Shown: in pieces, positions 58,188-64,000 of the stretch | How positions within the stretch are numbered: position 1 is the stretch's first letter | Layout: every line of letters begins with the position of its first letter | Source: Larix kaempferi | Taxonomy: Eukaryota; Streptophyta; Pinopsida; Pinales; Pinaceae | DNA: 64,000 bases | Assembly: GCA_027924585.1 (NCBI GenBank) | Contig: BSBM01000592.1 | Location: 7,634,501 to 7,698,500 of the forward strand | Direction: 5' to 3' | Notes under the pieces: model-generated | Database searches by the model: none | Told to the model about the DNA's origin: nothing | Seen by the model: only the letters and a program-made list of their open reading frames with translations | Made by a program: the position numbers and the translations under genes

Positions 58188-58747
58188 AGAAACCAAAATA
58201 ATCGGCACCTGTCAGTAAAAGACTAACCCAAGTAACGTGTCTTGACACAAGTACGAATAGCATAGATATGACAAATGTCCACCTTAGGCTAGAAATTAGA
58301 AGAGTGACTCCAAATATGGAAAATCCCGAACTACAGAAAGTCCCCTCCAAAACCCACCTGGAGCCCACCCAACTAATATTCAAAACAGGAGCAGAAACCA
58401 AAATAGAGGGAAATGAACCAAAAATAACTAGCCCCCACAAAAATGTACTGAAAACAAATAACAAAAGAAGACGATTAGAAAGCAACAAACATACACCGAA
58501 ACTTCCCACTTTTTTTATACTTGGCTGGTACTGGGATGGTTCCAATAAACCATCTTGACTCCAAGTTGTTGTTGCTCAAAAATACACCTCTTCAACCATC
58601 ATCTTTATCCCGTTCCTGCAAAACGCATAGAAAAATCTTCTCTGAAACACTAACTAGAGCCATCTCCCTCTAACGACCAAAACTTCCAACAAGATCAGTG
58701 TCATGCGATGACCAATATATATATCCCTACTCTAGTTAGTTAGTATA

Positions 58748-61700
58748 AAGTATTTTTATTATTCCTTAAATCTTTGAAACCAAATTGTATAAAGTTACAA
58801 GTTTACATTCATATAAGTATGAGCAATTCTACTTTGAATTGTAAGATATAAAATTCCTTATGACTAAATTCTAAGAAAGTGTCCACCTATATCCATACTA
58901 CAAAATGAAACATGAAAAAAATGGTTGTATTACACATATCCATACCCACTCTTTATATCATCATTTTGGTCCAACTAATCTTTTATAATTTGACTGGTTG
59001 TTTCCTCCTCAACAAGGGCATGTTGAACCATGACATCCTCTTTGTATCCCTATAAGACTAAGCTACTAAAATTTTCTTTACACCATAGGACGCAACCTTT
59101 AAGTGAATCCTAAAGTGATGTCATAGTGAGTGTCCATATCTGCATTTAGTTTGAACAATTTTTGGTATTAGCTTCCATTTCTTTCTCAAGTTTGGAAACA
59201 TTTCTCTCCTAAGCCTCAATATAATTCCCAATTATATACCATTTAGATATCTAGTGGAGCTCTGAAGAGTGTCTAATTGCTTGTTCAATGCCATTACTAT
59301 TTTCCTTTGCTCCATACACTCACAATAAGCACACCCTCCTCTATTCTTATCATTGTCCATGACATCATAACCAACAATAAACCAAAATGCAGAATGGACA
59401 AACTTAGAACCTTTCTAAAACTAGGTTGTTTCTATCACCCAATGCTATTTCGACCCTTCAAAGCCACAAATAGAACCAGGCATGCACCTTCTTAATTTTC
59501 CAAGCCTATGAATTTCTTCAAAACTCCACCTTCGACATAGCCTCATTGGACTTTTAGGTTGTAAATAGGCGAAAACAACCCTTCCCATGCAAATCCAGTG
59601 AGCCTCCATACCCACAAATATCCCAATTCCATCCTTGCATCTCATCTCTTTAGATTAATGAAACCCATGTCATTCAAATATTGCAATAATGTGAAGGGTG
59701 CGAGGGATTTGGGGTTTCCTCGTGCGTGTTACTTCCAATGGTTAGATTCTTGTAACATAATCTCATAGAATATAAAATTTGATCTACCTCACCCCCACTT
59801 TAACCAACACACCTTTTTCTAACCCAAACTCTTTTAGCCATTGAATCCACTCTTGCATTGCATGTTTGAAGGATATGATTGAAGTTGATATCATTGCAAT
59901 AAATTAGTTGTCCTTTTACCTTATATATAATTTTAGCGATGGGTGAGGAAAGGACTCGCCCTTCTATTTTCATTTGTTCAAAAGCTTTGTTGTAAGTTTA
60001 CTTTTCAAAAGCATATTACTTTGCTATAAGTTTACTTTTCTAAATAATTAATCTCTACTTGGTGTTTAATTAGTGTAAGTCCACATAATTAAATTTGTCT
60101 GATATTTGAAATAGACTACCATAAAAATGCTATGCTATGATATTTCATAAAAATATCATGCTTTAGGATCTCTAATTCACAAAGGAAGAGGTTATCTTCA
60201 ATCTCTCTAATTAAGGTCTTTTAGGTTTAGAACCTTCAAAATTTCACCTATTACCAAAAAATCTAGTAAGTTTTACTTGTAAAGACATTTCTTTAATTTC
60301 TAAATTTTCTAAAAGGTAGGGACTATGCTGCTAGCAGCTCTTGTTTTAATTTATAATGCATTTTCCCTAAATTATATTGGGATTTTAATATCTTCCTTTT
60401 CTTTGTAATTATTTTTGAAATTTCAAAATTACAAAAAAAGTCTTAATGATTTTATAATTATATTTTCTTAATGTTAATTTCATTCTTTTAGGACATTTAT
60501 TTTAGATTCTTTATAATTTTGTAAACTAAAAGTACGATTTTTTCTCTCTCCTATATCATGTGTGTGTAAACCCTTCCAACCAATTAGTATGGAGCAATAT
60601 ATAAAATATTTAGATCCTAAATCTTTTAAAATAGTTGTTCTTGTTATGCAAGAGTATCGAATGAAATCCAATCCTACTAATTCTGCAAAATCCTATTAAT
60701 CTTGTAGAGGAAAAAGAGTGATTGTCTTACTTACACATGGGTTCATTTAAACAACTTATAATTTTTGTTATTGGAAATCTAAGTGAGAAGAATATAATTT
60801 ATTTGAGCATTGCTAAGTGACTTAGGCTCACAACCATTGAATTGTGCATTAACAACATTGTAGAACCGTGTCACATACCTAATAGCCTATTTCCACTATG
60901 GATACCAAGGGTACCCAATTCAACATAGAAAACATATCTTTGATACAAATTCCAAATTTCTTTTTATTGATTGAATATTCCATTAATTTTAACAATGGAC
61001 GTATTTATAATTATACAGCAGTCAACTATCTGGAAAAAAAAAAAAACATTCTAATTTATGCAATCATTTCTACCATGAATGCATCAAATCCATGCTCAGA
61101 AAAGACTTGCAAACAACATTTCCATAAATAGTAATTTAAAAAAACACATAAAAAAATATAAACCGTGGCATTCATACACAATTGAGAGACTTATCTTTAA
61201 AGGTCCTCCAACTAGTTGTAGATGAATAACGTTCTTCCTAGCGATAGGCACACTATCACACCATTTATCTCTTTGAAAGATGCCTCCCTATAGCTATGGA
61301 TATCAATCCACAAGGGGTGAAAAATTCCCAATTTCTCCACTCAATCAAACTCACACAACCCTTTAGTGAATAAACCCCCTCCAAAGAATTCACAATCCTC
61401 TAACACTCATCCCCCATCATCCTGCACCACAAGGAATGGGACCCCCTTCTTTGCCCCACAATACCTTGGGTTTTCCCCATTCCCTTCTAGTGCTCCAACA
61501 TAATGTGACTAAGGATTCTTCATGCTAGAAATCCAAGGGTCTCAGTTGCAGGTCAAATTCTACCCATAAGGCACCAATCCCACTAGCAATAGTATGCTCA
61601 GGGTCATTAGTATGAGTAATTATGGTAGCCCTGGTTTTCCTCTTGTGGTACCAGTATCCATGGTGGTGAGAAATCATGGACATAATGATCCCCTCTATTG

Positions 61701-61756
61701 AATTCCCAACCTTTTGTATGCATGTTGAGAACTAGCCATGTGGCACTCATGAGGAG
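58748..61756. other. Unassigned A/T-rich stretch
   Basis: No protein domain is recognised on either strand. Part of it may be the 3' LTR of the chromovirus-like element to the right, whose far end I could not locate (TGTAACATAA at 59751 is only a candidate). Confidence 0.35.
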
Positions 61757-62258
61757 TGTCAGAGATATGGATCTAACTAAACTAGCTTACCTATCTATGC
61801 AAAACAATAATATATCAATAATAAGTATAGAAAGAGAACACGAGAAAAGAGTACACCAGATATACGTGGTTCACCCAATTGGGATATGTCCACAGGAAGG
61901 TAGTCTTCTATTATCTCCATAATATCTCCCTCAAGCTTACAAGAGAGCAATGCCAATAACCCTAATACAATATAGCAATACTTGTGTGAATAAGTAAAGA
62001 TCATGATATATGAGTGATGTGACTCCCTTGACTCTATTATATACTAAGAGATGAGGAGGAATTACTCTCTCATATTACATGTGGGATAATATAATTCTCC
62101 ATAATAACATCTCTTTATATAATAATGAATATCAAGAGTATACTTTACCATAATGAATATGGGATATAATGTATTACTCCTTTACATAAGATTGTGGATA
62201 TATTCCGACATAATACAAAGACATTATTACCTTCCAAGGAATATAAAATATTCCAACA
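61757..62258 (-). mobile_element. Solo LTR, 502 bp, Copia-like
   Basis: The minus strand starts TGTTGGAATATTTTATATTC and ends CTCTGACA; flanked by AGGAG on both sides (61752-61756, 62259-62263). It has the TACGTGGTTCACCC-type leader motif (read on plus, 61865-61878) near the 3' end, as seen in many plant Copia LTRs. No internal region is attached. Confidence 0.9.
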
Positions 62259-62639
62259 AGGAGCCCACTTATCCCTCTTAATCCCAGCTTAGGATGATTA
62301 GTAATTAAAGGCTAAGTAACCCACATTAATAAACATGGATTTTGGGACCTTAGGTTAAAATTACTCTCTAAGGTTTTAGACAAGGATAGTGACTTAAGTT
62401 AAAGAGGCACTAGGGTCATTTTCTCCATGAGACCCCCTTTCACTTCCCACACTTATGGAATCATAGTAACCCCATATCTTCTTCATCCTTATTCATCTAC
62501 AGTTGTTAGGTAATTTTTTATTAAAAATCAAAATATATATTTATAACAAATTTGGTCATCCTAGACCATTTGTGTTTGGATTCTAGCCTTTGCATCATTA
62601 TATACATAGTTACATCATGGGGTCAAAAATGGGTGTTAC

Positions 62640-64000
62640 ATTCCCCTCCCCCTTAATTTATGCACTGTCATCGGTGCATATCATCACTATGTACATTTAC
62701 AAAAAGTTACATCAAATTTTTCAAAACAGTTGTGGTTATGCCTCCCACATAACACCCTCTAGCTCCCACATTGCTTCTTCAAAATTTTAGTGGGTACATT
62801 TGACCTTTACCTTCACGATTTCTCTATTCCTGAGCAATGTGACTTTCCTGTGTAGGATTCATATTGGTTGCACCAGGATATCTCCTTTCAATTCCACCTG
62901 AATCAAATCCCAATCAATAATATGGTTAGTATTAGGTATATACTTTTTAAGAATGACACATGAAACACATTATGCACGTTTATGCAAGAAGGAAATGCAA
63001 GCTCATACGCAACATGCCCTATCCTAGCTAAAATATCAAATGTAACACAATATATAGTCACTATATTAGGACATATCCCTAGATTCAGGGAGCTCTTCTT
63101 TGGCCTAACTTTCAAATAATCTTGCTTCCCAACCCTAAACTCTCTGAATATCCTACCCTTATTTGGATAAATATTTTCTATGCCATGGGTTGTTTTCAAA
63201 TTTTGTCTAATCTTAACTATTTATTATTCCATTTTTTAAAGCAATTTTAACCTAATTACTATTGTATCTATTGGATTGTCCCAAGTGATTGGACTATTGC
63301 ATTTTCTTCTATAAAAAGCTTCAAATGGACGCATCTTCAATGAAGCATGATATCCATTATTATATGCAAACTCTGCCAAATACAAATAATCTTCGCACTT
63401 GGATGGTTGTTCCATCACATACATTCTCATCATATCCTCAATAACTTGATTAACTCTATCAATATACCTTGTCTATAGATGATATGTTGTACTCAAAATC
63501 AAATTTGTTCCAAATCATTCGAATATCCCTTTCCAAAATTTTGAAGTAAACTTTGGATCTGTGTTTGAAACAATTACCTTTGGTATCCCACGCAACATGG
63601 CAATCTCTTTCATATAAATTTATGCTATATTAGATGCCTTATGAGTTGACTTGATTGGAAGAAATTGAGTAGCTTTTGTTAACCTATCCACCACTACCAT
63701 GATTGAATCACGTTGCTTTGTTTTCTTGAACAACTTAGTAATGAAATCAATTGTCACCACATCTCATTTCCACTCTAGTATTGGCAATGGTTGTAGCAAT
63801 CATGTTGGATATTTATGCTCAACCTTTTCCATTTGACATTCCATGCACCTTGCTATATACTCGGCAATGTATTTCTTCATTCCTATCGAAAAGTATTGAC
63901 ATTTTACCATTGTAATTGTATTTTGGTATCCATGGTGTCCTACATATGGAACCTATTGCATCTCATTCATTACCAGTTTCCTTAATTCAAAAGAGTTAGG
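62640..64000 (-). mobile_element. Gypsy-C: chromovirus-like Ty3 element, 3' part, leaving the window
   Basis: The minus strand carries the integrase and C-terminal region of a Ty3 element, then a purine tract (62656-62641, TTAAGGGGGAGGGGAA) and the 3' LTR start TGTAACACCC at 62640. The 3' LTR runs leftwards and is broken by the solo LTR at 61757-62258; its end is not found. Confidence 0.8.
62735..64000 (-). pseudogene. Gypsy-C integrase with chromodomain-like tail
   Basis: Minus strand, several frames: zinc part HHGYQNTITMVKCQYF and ARCMECQ (63950-63835), core IDFITKLF (63750), VSNTDPKFTSKFW (63570), RVNQVIEDMMRMYV (63455), LAEFAYNNGYHASL (63385), then YLKVRPKKSSLNLG and VHNVFHVSFLK (63120-62930), and a REIVKVKVK ... 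MWELEGVMWEA tail like a degenerate chromodomain. The second catalytic Asp, in VSDxDPKF of relatives, is Asn here. Stops are frequent. Confidence 0.8.

Larger units (their letters stand above)
49126..58747 (-). mobile_element. LINE-B1: near full-length L1-type element with RNase H, split by two solo LTRs
   Basis: Order on the minus strand: 5' leader, ORF1 (DUF4283-like plus CCHC), ORF2 with endonuclease, RT, zf-RVT and RNase H, then a 3' end CACGGGAAAAAA. Without the two LTR insertions it is about 6.4 kb. AAAGTATT occurs just outside both ends (49115 and 58748) and may be the target duplication, which would place the 5' end at about 58747. Few stops compared with LINE-A, so it is younger. Confidence 0.85.

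Noticed and set aside
58054-58545. 163-codon minus-strand frame rich in Leu, Phe and Val
   Set aside because: It overlaps the leader and ORF1 start of LINE-B1 in another frame; the hydrophobic make-up comes from T-rich sequence.
59751-62640. 3' LTR of Gypsy-C of about 2.9 kb
   Set aside because: TGTAACATAA at 59751 could be the far end, but there is no 5' LTR in the window to compare with and no target duplication can be tested.
1-64000. CRISPR array, tRNA or rRNA genes, bacterial-type operons
   Set aside because: No regularly spaced direct repeats with unique spacers and no clover-leaf or rRNA-like segment were seen; the TGGTATCA-type motifs are primer sites, not tRNA genes.

Overview
The window is a gene-poor, retrotransposon-dominated stretch of a plant nuclear genome. 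The clade rests on L1-type LINEs that carry an RNase H domain, Athila-type and chromovirus-type Ty3 elements, Copia elements with initiator-Met primer sites, a plant-style RING-H2 protein and a relic of the plant LWD/TTG1 WD40 family. The deep layering of old, decayed insertions would suit a large-genome seed plant such as a conifer, but nothing seen here proves the species.

Layout. Bases 1-5075 hold a decayed LINE (LINE-A, minus strand), cut by the window edge inside its RNase H domain. Bases 5.1-12.1 kb are non-coding, with a probable solo LTR (6585-7743) and several small tandem duplications. The only host gene that looks intact is an uninterrupted 356-codon RING-H2 E3 ligase gene at 12162-13232. 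From about 14.8 to 42.35 kb lies one nest of insertions. A Ty3 element with gag and protease but no recognisable reverse transcriptase (Gypsy-A) carries two solo LTRs in its LTRs, one in its gag, and a small TRIM-like Copia element in its right LTR. A 374-bp segment across a junction in that LTR is present three times in tandem. At the outer end of Gypsy-A sits a gag-only Copia element (Copia-B, minus), and its gag is split by an 11.7-kb Athila-type Ty3 element (29442-41148, plus) with both LTRs, a TGGTC target duplication, gag-pol and a third ORF.

From 43.85 to 58.75 kb lie three more LINE copies. LINE-C is an RT scrap. LINE-B2 (plus, 5'-truncated) and LINE-B1 (minus, nearly full length) are the same family and meet tail to tail around a mutilated WD40 pseudogene (47860-48560). 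LINE-B1 is itself split by two solo LTRs. The right end holds a Copia solo LTR (61757-62258) and the integrase end of a minus-strand chromovirus-like Ty3 element that leaves the window.

Most element boundaries were set by TG...CA ends plus 5-bp target duplications. In several cases they were confirmed because removing the insertion restores a readable protein, or because an empty paralogous site is present in the window. All coding parts of the elements carry stops or frameshifts, so they look inactive. I found no RNA genes and no CRISPR array. I saw no wholly new system. The most unusual items are the WD40 relic, the gag-only Copia element, the exclusively C-to-T-explainable stops of the Athila element, and the TAATG stop-start junction shared by two LINE families.
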